Source: Planctomycetota bacterium
GTDB taxonomy: Bacteria; Planctomycetota; J058; JAJDCQ01
Assembly (NCBI GenBank): GCA_029260755.1
Contig: JAJDCQ010000005.1
Span: forward strand, 1 to 64,000
Direction of reading: 5' to 3'
Length of the DNA stretch: 64,000 bases
In this document: positions 17,568-25,136 of the stretch, in pieces
How positions within the stretch are numbered: the stretch's first letter is position 1
Layout: every line of letters begins with the position of its first letter
Translations under genes and position numbers: made by a program
Notes under the pieces: generated by a model
Seen by the model: the letters and a program-made list of their open reading frames with translations, nothing else
Database searches by the model: none
What the model was told of the DNA's origin: nothing

Positions 17568-18461
17568 CTACTTCCGGGTTCCGGTCTTGAGGCGGCGCGA
17601 GCTCTTCTTCGCCCGGGCGGGCTTCGCCTTCGCCTTCGCCGTCGGCTTGGACGGCGTCGCCGCCTTCGCCCGGCGCGAGGTGCGGCCGCGCACCTTCTTC
17701 GCCGCCTCGGGCTCGTCCGCCTCCTCGGGGTCGGGCTCCGCTTCGAGCTCGGCTCCGGACGTGGCCGGCTCGGGGGTCTCGATGAACTTGTAACCGAGGC
17801 CGCGCGCCGTCACGAAGAAGCGCGGCGCCTCGGGGTCCGCCTCGAGCTTCTGCCGGATCTTGGTGACGAAGTTGTCGATCGTCCGCGCGGTGCCCTCGTA
17901 GTCGTAGCCCCAGACCCGGTTCAGGATGTGGCTGCGCTCGAGCACCCGGTTCGGGTTCTCGAGGAAGAAGCGGAGCAGCTCGAACTCGCGCGGGCTGAAC
18001 TCGAGGATCGACCCGTCCCGGCTGACCGTGCGGGCCGCGAAGTCGACCATGAACTCGCCGTAGTCGCGCTTCTCGTCGCGGATCCGCTGGTCGTGGCGAC
18101 GCTGCCGCCGCATGACGGCGCGGATGCGCGCGAGCAGCTCGCGCACCTTGAACGGCTTCGTGATGTAGTCGTCGGCCCCGAGGTCGAGGCCCATGATCTT
18201 GTCGATCTCCTGGTTCCGGGCGCTGATCATGATGATCGGGATCTCGATCTCGGCGCGCTTGAGCGTCCGCGCGATCTCGAGCCCGTTCACGCCCGGAAGC
18301 ATGATGTCGAGCAGGATCAGGTCGGCCTTCCCCGAGAGGGCCTCCTGGAGGCCCGAGTCACCGTCGTTGGCGGTGATGACCTCGTAGCCTTCGTACTTCA
18401 GGTTCTTCGTCAGGCCGAAGAGGATGGACGGGTCATCCTCGACGATCAGGATCGTCTCCAC
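17568..18461 (-). CDS. OmpR-family response regulator with Lys/Ala-rich histone-like tail
   Basis: 297 residues. The receiver domain (1-120) has acidic residues ED9-D10, phosphoacceptor Asp52 in LILLDIMLPG, and Lys in ITKPFK. The winged-helix DNA-binding domain (about 135-230) has FSPREFELLRFF and GTARTIDNFVTKIRQKLE. The last ~65 residues are unusual: an acidic Glu/Pro/Asp stretch and then a basic RRAKAATP, KPTAKAKAKPARAKK, SSRRLK tail like histone H1/AlgP C-termini, likely adding non-specific DNA binding. It is 130 bp downstream of its likely cognate kinase on the same strand. Confidence 0.9.
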   Translation of the reverse strand: METILIVEDDPSILFGLTKNLKYEGYEVITANDGDSGLQEALSGKADLILLDIMLPGVNGLEIARTLKRAEIEIPIIMISARNQEIDKIMGLDLGADDYITKPFKVRELLARIRAVMRRQRRHDQRIRDEKRDYGEFMVDFAARTVSRDGSILEFSPREFELLRFFLENPNRVLERSHILNRVWGYDYEGTARTIDNFVTKIRQKLEADPEAPRFFVTARGLGYKFIETPEPATSGAELEAEPDPEEADEPEAAKKVRGRTSRRAKAATPSKPTAKAKAKPARAKKSSRRLKTGTRK

Positions 18462-18591
18462 GGCTTCCCCCCTGCGGGCGGGTTCGGGCTGCTTGCCCGA
18501 TCATAGCGCCCGCGCTGCGCGGGCGCCCGAGGAAAACTCCGACCTCGCTGCCCGCCAAGTGTTTGAGCCATCGCCTCGCGCTCGAGGCGCG

Positions 18592-20841
18592 TCAGGTCTC
18601 GGTGCTCGGGTCCTTTCGCGCGACGCGCCGCGGCTTCGGCAGCACGACGGTGAACTTGCTTCCCTTCCCGCGGCCCGGGGCGTAGCGAATGTCCCCGCCG
18701 TGAGCGCGGGCGATCGATAGGGCGAGCGTCAGCCCGATCCCGCTGCCGCCGATCGCGTCCATCGCCCGGTCGGTGCCCCGCTCGAACTTCTTGAAGATGC
18801 GCTTCCGGTCGCGGCGCGGAACGCCGATGCCGTCGTCCTCTACGTCGACCGAGACCTGGCGGCGGCGCTCGGTCAGGGTGACCCGGATCGTCTTCTCCGG
18901 GCCGGGCGAGTACTTCTCGGCGTTGTGGAGGAGGTTGAGGAAGACCTCCTCGAGCGCGTCGCGGTCGCCGAGGATCTGGCCGACCTCCTGGACGCAAACG
19001 AGCTCGACATCGACCGGCGGGCGCTGGGCGAGCTGGAGCTCGTGGCGGAAGCGCTCGAGGGCCGACTCGAGCAGCTCGCGCGGGCTGACGAACTGGAACT
19101 CGTAGCGGTAGCGACCGGCCTCGATCCGCGAGAACGACAGGAGCCGATCGATCAGCCCGGCGAGGCGATCGCGCTCGCGGGCGAGCATCTCGAAGACGGC
19201 GCGCCGCTCCTCGTCGCTGTCGATCCGGTCCATCTCGAGCGTCTCGATGAACATGCCGATCGAGGTGAGCGGCGTCTTGAGCTCGTGGGTGACGTTGCTC
19301 ACGAAGTCGGTCTTCTGCTGCGCGATCCGCACCTCGCGCGCGACAGCGCGCGTCGCCCAGAACGCGCCGACGAGGATCCCGCCGACGGCCAGGACGATCG
19401 TCCAGAACGTCATCGTCTCGCCCGAGCGGCGGAGGCGTTCGGTGTGCAGCCCGCTCCGGGTCCGCGCCCAGACCTCGAGGTGCTCGAGGGGGTAGCCGAG
19501 CGGCGCCGTCCGCACCCGGGCGGGGTCGTCGTCGGGCCGGACCTCGCCCTCGTCGGCGACGCTCTCCCAGGTCTCGCGCCCCACGATCGGGCGGTCGGCG
19601 CCGCGGGCGGCGATCGCGAAGCGCCGATCGCCGCCCGCGCTCCGCTCGCCGACGATCCGCGACGCGCGACCGGCGAGGAAGCGGTCGGTGTCGAAGCGAA
19701 GGACGACGGCCCCGCCGTCGCGTCGCGCGGCGCCCTCGCGGATCGAGGGGAGGGCGACCGCGATCGCGATCAGCGGCTCGCTCCCGGGGCCGCCGGCCGA
19801 CTGGAAGAAGCGCGGCTCGCGCGGCGTCCGCGCGGCCCACGGCAGGACGGTCGATCGGAACGCGCTCTCCAGCCGCCCGGCGCGCTCGTCCTCCAGGCCC
19901 CGCTCGCGCGCCAGGCGACGGTAGGGCTCGAGCTGGGCGCCGATCTCGGGCCCCTCCTCGAGGAGGCGGCGCGCCGCCTCCTCGACGTAGAGCTCGATCT
20001 CGTCGCGGGTGAGCTCGTCGCGGCGCTCCCGGACCACGTCGAGCAGCTCGAGGAGGGTGTTTCGCCACCGCGGCCGGTTGTCCGGCAGCACCCGCCGGAA
20101 CGTCTCGGCGAGCTGGAGCCGGGCGCCGAGCTCGAGCGGGGCGCCGTCGAGGCCGCGGACCCGTTTGGTCTCCATGATGATGGACTGGTAGGCCTCGTAC
20201 TCGTTCATGTCGTTGTAGCCGATCCGGCTGTAGACACGTCCGAGCGCGATGAGCGCCTCGGCCCGGAGGACGGGGTCGTCGTTGAGGGCGCCGTACCGCT
20301 GGAGCTGCTCGTAGGCGAGCATCGCGGCCATCTGGTCGCCCTCCTCGAACTCGGCCGCCTCGGCGTGGCGGATGAGCGCGGCCACCTCTGCGGGCAGCGG
20401 CCCGGCGCGGCCCTGCGCGGCCCGGAGCCGGGCGAGGGTCGGCGGGTGGGCGCGTTCGCCATCGCCGTCGAAGATGAGGGGCGAGTCGAGCGGAAGCTCG
20501 GCGTCCTCGAGGAGCTCGCGAAGGCGCGCGATGACCGACTTGCGCAGGGGCGCGTCCCCCTCGCCCGGCGGACCGGCGGCGTCGTCGTCGACCCGTTCGG
20601 GGAGCGTGGCGAGCGGCTCGAGTCGGCGGGCGATCCCGTCGAGGTCGCGGTTGAGGAGCTCGGCGAGGCCGCGGGCGGTTCGCTCCGTCTCCTGCTCGAC
20701 GGCGTTCTCGAGGTTGCGGCGTCCGGTCTCGATCGCGCGGAGGGCGAGGACGCTGAGAAAGACGCTCGGAGCGATGATGGCGAGGATGAGGACGAGCGTG
20801 GTGCGGACGCTGTGGGCCCGCTCGGTCGCCGGACTCGCCAT
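18592..20841 (-). CDS. Membrane sensor histidine kinase
   Basis: 749 residues from ATG 20841, chosen because the first transmembrane helix (LVLILAIIAPSVFLSVLAL) starts about 15 residues later. A large extracytoplasmic region (about 45-465, with helical segments) precedes a second helix (MTFWTIVLAVGGILVGAFW). The HisKA box is FVSNVTHELKTPLTSIG with His519. The HATPase domain has NLLHNAEKYS, DDGIGVP, IGGSGIGLTLA and a GRGKGSKFTV G2 box. It is paired with the OmpR-type regulator downstream. The intergenic region upstream is shared with the divergent FHA-kinase gene. The sensed signal is unknown. Confidence 0.88.
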   Translation of the reverse strand: MASPATERAHSVRTTLVLILAIIAPSVFLSVLALRAIETGRRNLENAVEQETERTARGLAELLNRDLDGIARRLEPLATLPERVDDDAAGPPGEGDAPLRKSVIARLRELLEDAELPLDSPLIFDGDGERAHPPTLARLRAAQGRAGPLPAEVAALIRHAEAAEFEEGDQMAAMLAYEQLQRYGALNDDPVLRAEALIALGRVYSRIGYNDMNEYEAYQSIIMETKRVRGLDGAPLELGARLQLAETFRRVLPDNRPRWRNTLLELLDVVRERRDELTRDEIELYVEEAARRLLEEGPEIGAQLEPYRRLARERGLEDERAGRLESAFRSTVLPWAARTPREPRFFQSAGGPGSEPLIAIAVALPSIREGAARRDGGAVVLRFDTDRFLAGRASRIVGERSAGGDRRFAIAARGADRPIVGRETWESVADEGEVRPDDDPARVRTAPLGYPLEHLEVWARTRSGLHTERLRRSGETMTFWTIVLAVGGILVGAFWATRAVAREVRIAQQKTDFVSNVTHELKTPLTSIGMFIETLEMDRIDSDEERRAVFEMLARERDRLAGLIDRLLSFSRIEAGRYRYEFQFVSPRELLESALERFRHELQLAQRPPVDVELVCVQEVGQILGDRDALEEVFLNLLHNAEKYSPGPEKTIRVTLTERRRQVSVDVEDDGIGVPRRDRKRIFKKFERGTDRAMDAIGGSGIGLTLALSIARAHGGDIRYAPGRGKGSKFTVVLPKPRRVARKDPSTET

Positions 20842-20960
20842 GCCCGATGGTATCCCGGGTTGATTCGGCGCGTCAATGGTAGGTTCGTCATCGGGGCGCG
20901 CTCTCGGGGTCCCTCGAGGCGGCATGGTGGCGCCGACCGGTAACGGCCCTGCCAGGGTCG

Positions 20961-20989
20961 TGTCATCGAAACGACATGGTTTCATGTCG
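20961..20989. promoter_or_regulatory. Compound dyad, candidate operator in the HK / FHA-kinase divergent region
   Basis: A perfect dyad CGACATG-GTTT-CATGTCG (20972-20989) overlaps TGTC-N8-GACA (from 20961) and GAAAC-N6-GTTTC. It lies in the 370-bp gap 20842-21211, which otherwise contains only the promoter below. A regulator site, perhaps for the adjacent response regulator, is inferred. Confidence 0.4.
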
Positions 20990-21027
20990 CGATGCGGCGT
21001 AGTCGAGCGCTGGCGGACCGGGGTTCA

Positions 21028-21057
21028 TTGATGGCGTGTGCCCCGTTGTGCTATACA
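21028..21057 (+). promoter_or_regulatory. Putative sigma-70 promoter of the FHA-kinase gene
   Basis: TTGATG (21028-21033), an 18-bp spacer ending in TGC (extended -10) and TATACA (21052-21057). It lies about 155 bp before the start codon at 21212, in a locally less GC-rich stretch. Confidence 0.45.
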
Positions 21058-21211
21058 GTCTCGGGCCCGGATCTCCGGTGATTTACGTCATCGAGACCGA
21101 TCCCTGGAACCGGCATGGCATGGCGTTCCGCGGGGGCATCTCGCGGTGGGGAACCCACGCCCTCACTCTCGTCGCCCGTAGCCTCCCCGGCTGCCGAGGT
21201 GGATCGACCGG

Positions 21212-22942
21212 ATGCGCGTCGAGCTTCGCATCCTCAAGGGGTCGCGAGCTGGAGAGAGCTTCGCCCTGGAGGACGGTCATACCGTCGTCTTCGGCCGGGG
21301 CTCCGAGGCCACGCATCGCATCCAGGATCCGTCGATCTCCCGGCGACACTGCCAGATCTGCAACACGACGAGCGGCCTGATCATCTCCGATCTCGGCAGC
21401 AGCAACGGCACGTTCGTCAACAGCCAGCGCGTGACGAGCGCGCTCCTCAATCTCGGCGACTGCGTGATGATCGGGCAGAACGAGATCCGCATCGCGGCGC
21501 CGAGCAGCCCGCAGCAGCAGCAGGTTCCGGGGCAGACGCATCCGAGCCCGCACCCCGAGGGAGGGTTCGCCCCGCCCTACCAGCCGCCGGCGACGGCGCC
21601 GTCCTACGCCGGGAACCCGTCCTACGCCGGGCAGCCTCCCCCGCAGCAGCAGCCCTCGTTCGCCGGCTATCCGCCGCAGCAGGGCAGCTTCGCGGCGCCG
21701 CCGGGCTTCTATCAGGGCGGCTACCCCCCGCAGCATCAGCAGCCGCATCCCGGCGGGCCGACGCCGGCTCCCCAGCATCAGCCGCGTCCCGCCTACGGAT
21801 ACGGGCCCCCGGGCGCGCCGAACGGGAGCTACGCCGGGCAGTATCCGCCGCAGCAGCAGCCCGGAAACCTCCACGGCTCCGGCGTCGCCCCGCCGCCGCC
21901 GGGCGGGCCGCCGGCCGTCATGCCGAGCGCGATGGGCGCGTTCCGGCAGCCGCCCGGTCAGCCGCAGCAGCAGCCGCCGCCGACCGGTCGTCCCTGCGGC
22001 AAGTGCGGGCGCCCGATCAGCGACGCCGAGCTCGAGCAGGGCCTCGCGCGCACGCTCAACCCGCAGCAGGGCACGTTCAGTTGCCCGCAGTGCTGGGGGG
22101 CGTTCGACTTCCAGCCCGACCTGATCCGCGGCTACCGGATCGAGCGCAAGCTCGGCTCGGGCGCGTTCGGCTCGGTCTACCGGGCGCTGATGGAGTCGAC
22201 GGGAATCATCGTCGCGATCAAGACGATCCGCCCCGAGTTCGTCGGTAACGAGAAGGATCTCAAGCGGTTCTTCCGTGAGGCCGAGACGACCAAGGAGCTC
22301 CAGCACAACAACATCATGGCGGTCCACGACTACGGCGTGGACGGCGACACCTGCTACATCGCGATGGAGTTCATCGACGGCAAGGCGCTCCACGACGTGA
22401 TCAGCGAGCGGAAGCACCTCGACGTCTCGCTCTCGACGAGCGTCGGCCTCCAGATCGCCGACGCCCTCGCGCACGCCTTCGAGAAGAGCATCGTCCACCG
22501 CGACATCAAGCCCGAGAACATCCTGCTCTCGAAGTCGGGCGAGGCGAAGCTCGTCGACTTCGGTCTCGCGAAGTGCTTCCGCACCTCGGGGCAGAGCGGC
22601 CTGACCGCGTTCGGCGAGGGCATGGGCACGCTCGCCTACATGCCGCCCGAGCAGATCGACAACGCGCTCATGGCCGATCAGCGCTCGGACATCTACTCGC
22701 TCGGCGCGTCGATCTACCACATGCTCAGCGGCCGGCGGCCCTTCGAGGAGAAGACGACGCGCTCCTTCATCATGAAGATCCTGAAGGAGAACCCGCCCCA
22801 GCTCCGCGGCCTGAACCCCGACGTCCCCGCCGAGCTCGAGGCGGTGATCGAGAAGGCGATGGCGAAGGAGCCGAAGGATCGCTTCCAGAAGCCGTCCGAG
22901 ATGAAGAAGAAGCTCGAGACGATCCTCCGCGGCCTCGAGTAG
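21212..22942 (+). CDS. FHA-domain Ser/Thr protein kinase
   Basis: 576 residues. An N-terminal FHA domain (about 1-95) has GRGSE, SISRRHCQI and SSNGTFVN, the phosphothreonine-binding signature. A long Pro/Gln/Tyr-rich linker (about 95-260) repeats YAGxPP and PPQQQ units. A four-Cys zinc knuckle (CGKCG, CPQC; about 262-300) leads into a Hanks-type kinase domain (about 308-575): GSGAFGSVY, AIK, HRDIKPEN (catalytic Asp431), DFGLAK and MPPEQ. No transmembrane helix. FHA and kinase in one chain suggest binding of its own or a partner's phosphorylated Thr. It is followed by two CxxC-rich membrane proteins on the same strand. Confidence 0.92.
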   Translation: MRVELRILKGSRAGESFALEDGHTVVFGRGSEATHRIQDPSISRRHCQICNTTSGLIISDLGSSNGTFVNSQRVTSALLNLGDCVMIGQNEIRIAAPSSPQQQQVPGQTHPSPHPEGGFAPPYQPPATAPSYAGNPSYAGQPPPQQQPSFAGYPPQQGSFAAPPGFYQGGYPPQHQQPHPGGPTPAPQHQPRPAYGYGPPGAPNGSYAGQYPPQQQPGNLHGSGVAPPPPGGPPAVMPSAMGAFRQPPGQPQQQPPPTGRPCGKCGRPISDAELEQGLARTLNPQQGTFSCPQCWGAFDFQPDLIRGYRIERKLGSGAFGSVYRALMESTGIIVAIKTIRPEFVGNEKDLKRFFREAETTKELQHNNIMAVHDYGVDGDTCYIAMEFIDGKALHDVISERKHLDVSLSTSVGLQIADALAHAFEKSIVHRDIKPENILLSKSGEAKLVDFGLAKCFRTSGQSGLTAFGEGMGTLAYMPPEQIDNALMADQRSDIYSLGASIYHMLSGRRPFEEKTTRSFIMKILKENPPQLRGLNPDVPAELEAVIEKAMAKEPKDRFQKPSEMKKKLETILRGLE

Positions 22943-22977
22943 CGCCCTCCCTCCTCTCTTCCCCAGAAGACCGTTCG

Positions 22978-24630
22978 ATGACGGACGCCCTCGCCCCCGA
23001 CGCCCTCGACGAAGGCCGGATCCGGGCGGCGGTCTCGGTCTTCGCGCGCTCGCGCTTCCTCGTGCCGAACGAGCTCGGCGCGCGGATGTCGATCGAGTCG
23101 ATCGACGCGCGCTGGTCCTACGCGATCCGCGTGCGGAGCGAGGTCGAGGAGCGCCGCTTCGTCGAGGACGACGAGCCCTACCGCGGCCAGTCCATCGACG
23201 ATCGCGGCGATCCGCCGGGCCTGTGGGAGCCCCGGTGCGAGGCGCCCGAGGGCTTCACCGACCGGACGAAGCGGATCCGACGGGAGCACACCGACCGGGT
23301 GCAGCGTTGCGGCGACTGCGGCGGCGACGGGCGCGTGCGATGCTCGACGTGCCACGGGCGCGGCGAGGTCGACTGCACGTGGTGCGGCGGCGACGGATGG
23401 CGGACGCGGACCGAGTGGCGGGACGAGCCCGATGGTCAGGGCGGCACGCGGCGGAGGAGCGAGAGCGTCCGCGAGCCGTGCCGGCATTGCCGGTCGGGTC
23501 GGGTCGACTGCGGCCGCTGCCACGGCCGGGGCCGGGTCGACTGCCGGCGCTGCGACGCGCAGGGAGAGCTCGTCCGCTTCCAGACCCTCGTCGTGAAGTT
23601 CCGCGACCGCGTCCTCGACCGGGTCGAGGATCGGACGGCCCTGCCCGACGAGCTCGTGAAGGGGGCGCGGGGCGAGACGCTCTTCGACGAGAACGCGAAC
23701 CGGATCGGCGCCGACGAGGTCGCCCACGTGAGCGCCGAGGTCGACGCGATCGTCGCGGAGCTCCTCGGCAAGAGCCACGGGTGGGACCAGGACGACGACG
23801 CGCGTCTGCTCTTCCAGCAGGCGCGGGTGCGGCGCGTCGGCGTCCACGAGGTGCGCTACCGGTGGCGGTCGGGGCCGCCGAAGCGGCTGTGGGTCTACGG
23901 TGATCGCCGCAAGGTGCATGCGCCGGGCGCGCCGGTCGCGTGGTCGTTGATCCTCACCGTCCTCGGCGTGGTCGCGGGAGCCGTCGCGCTCGGGTTGGCG
24001 ATCGTCTTCGGCGGGACGCTGCTCGCCGCGGGTCCGTCCGGGTCGCGGGCGGGAGCGCCGGTCGCCTCGGGCGAGCCCGTCCTCGAGGCGGCGGATGCGG
24101 ACCTCCGCGGCGAGGTCCTCGACGCGGCGCGCGAAGCGGTGCGATCGCGGGTCGGGTCGTTCTCCCATCTCACGGCGGCCTTCCACGCGTGGCACCTCGA
24201 CGTCGAGCCCGGCGTACGTCACCTCCAGCTCGGGTACGAGGGCGGCCTGGTCGGCTGGATCAAGGTGCGCGTCGTCGAGCCGGTCGGCGGCGGCGGGTGG
24301 TCGGCGACGATCGAGGAGCGAGGCGATCGGCTCTGGGCGCTTCATCCCGAGGTCGCGCCGGGCCTGCCCGAGGTCGAGGTCGCCGCGTGGCGCGCGCTGG
24401 CGGCGCATCTCGCGGAGACGGCGCCGGGCGAGCCGGTCGTCGATCTGGCCGCGGTGGCGCGGGGCTGGGCCGGCGACGGCGTCCGGGTCGTGGAGCTCCG
24501 CTACCGCCTCGGGACGGACGACCCCTCGGCCGTCCGGTCAGTCTCCGCGGGGGCGATGGCGCCTGGGAGACGGTCTCGGTCGAGGCGGACGACTAGCGGA
24601 ACCGCGGATGACGCGGATGACACGGATTGA
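22978..24630 (+). CDS. DnaJ-type Cys-rich zinc-finger membrane protein, likely frameshifted at its 3' end
   Basis: 550 residues as read. ATG 22978 follows the FHA-kinase stop by 35 bp. Residues about 108-195 hold repeated CxxCxGxG-type units (CGDCGGDG, CSTCHGRG, CTWCGGDG, CRHCRSG, CGRCHGRG, CRRCDAQG), as in the DnaJ zinc domain. No J domain is present. One transmembrane helix (ILTVLGVVAGAVALGLAIVF) is followed by a ~190-residue extracytoplasmic domain. At a run of five G (24549-24553) the frame degenerates to Arg/Ser. The -1 frame instead gives GGDGAWETVSVEADD and a TAG at 24594-24596, right where the repeat element begins. One missing G is the simplest explanation. Confidence 0.75.
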   Translation: MTDALAPDALDEGRIRAAVSVFARSRFLVPNELGARMSIESIDARWSYAIRVRSEVEERRFVEDDEPYRGQSIDDRGDPPGLWEPRCEAPEGFTDRTKRIRREHTDRVQRCGDCGGDGRVRCSTCHGRGEVDCTWCGGDGWRTRTEWRDEPDGQGGTRRRSESVREPCRHCRSGRVDCGRCHGRGRVDCRRCDAQGELVRFQTLVVKFRDRVLDRVEDRTALPDELVKGARGETLFDENANRIGADEVAHVSAEVDAIVAELLGKSHGWDQDDDARLLFQQARVRRVGVHEVRYRWRSGPPKRLWVYGDRRKVHAPGAPVAWSLILTVLGVVAGAVALGLAIVFGGTLLAAGPSGSRAGAPVASGEPVLEAADADLRGEVLDAAREAVRSRVGSFSHLTAAFHAWHLDVEPGVRHLQLGYEGGLVGWIKVRVVEPVGGGGWSATIEERGDRLWALHPEVAPGLPEVEVAAWRALAAHLAETAPGEPVVDLAAVARGWAGDGVRVVELRYRLGTDDPSAVRSVSAGAMAPGRRSRSRRTTSGTADDADDTD

Positions 24631-25040
24631 TTGTTCCTGGAACGGGACCGCGCAGGCCTCGGAAATGAACTGCGCGCCGGCAACCCGCAATCCGCGTAGT
24701 CCGCGTCATCCGCGGTTCCCACTGGGTTCAACGCCGAGAGAGACCGAACCGCGGATTACGCGGATTGCACGGATTGATTCGGGCGTCGCCGAGCCATTGC
24801 CGACGCGTCGCGATGCTCCGCCCGAGACTCCTGTTCCTGGAACGGGACCGCGCAACGGCAACGAACCCGGACCCTGGCAACTCGCAATCCGCGTAGTCCG
24901 CGTCATCCGCGGTTCCCACTGGGTTCAACGCCGAGAGAGACCGAACCGCGGATTTCGCGGATTGCACGGATTGATTCGGGCGTCGCCGAGCCATTGCCGA
25001 CGCGTCGCGATGCTCCGCCCGAGACTCCTGTTCCTGGAAC
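24597..25040. repeat. Family A elements, tandem array
   Basis: GTTCCTGGAAC boundaries occur at 24633-24643, 24833-24843 and 25030-25040, giving units of 200 and 197 bp. Each unit has ATCCGCGGTTCCCACTGGGT on the left and GAACCGCGGATT(A/T)(C)GCGGATTGC on the right, with nearly identical loops and tails. A half unit precedes them, starting at the probable true stop of the upstream gene. It fills most of the gap up to 25137; no gene is seen. Confidence 0.9.
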
Positions 25041-25136
25041 CGCTCGAGAGAGTGTGACGGGCCGCCGCCGTTGACGCTCCGCGACCCGGCTGGCAGACTG
25101 TCGCCCTGCCGCCGCGGACCCGGGGTCCCACCCGCC

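Noticed and set aside
24633-25040. Short open frames through family A repeats, with recurring NPRNPRFGLS-like peptides
   Set aside because: They occur at every copy in both orientations, lack ribosome-binding sites and simply translate the repeated words.
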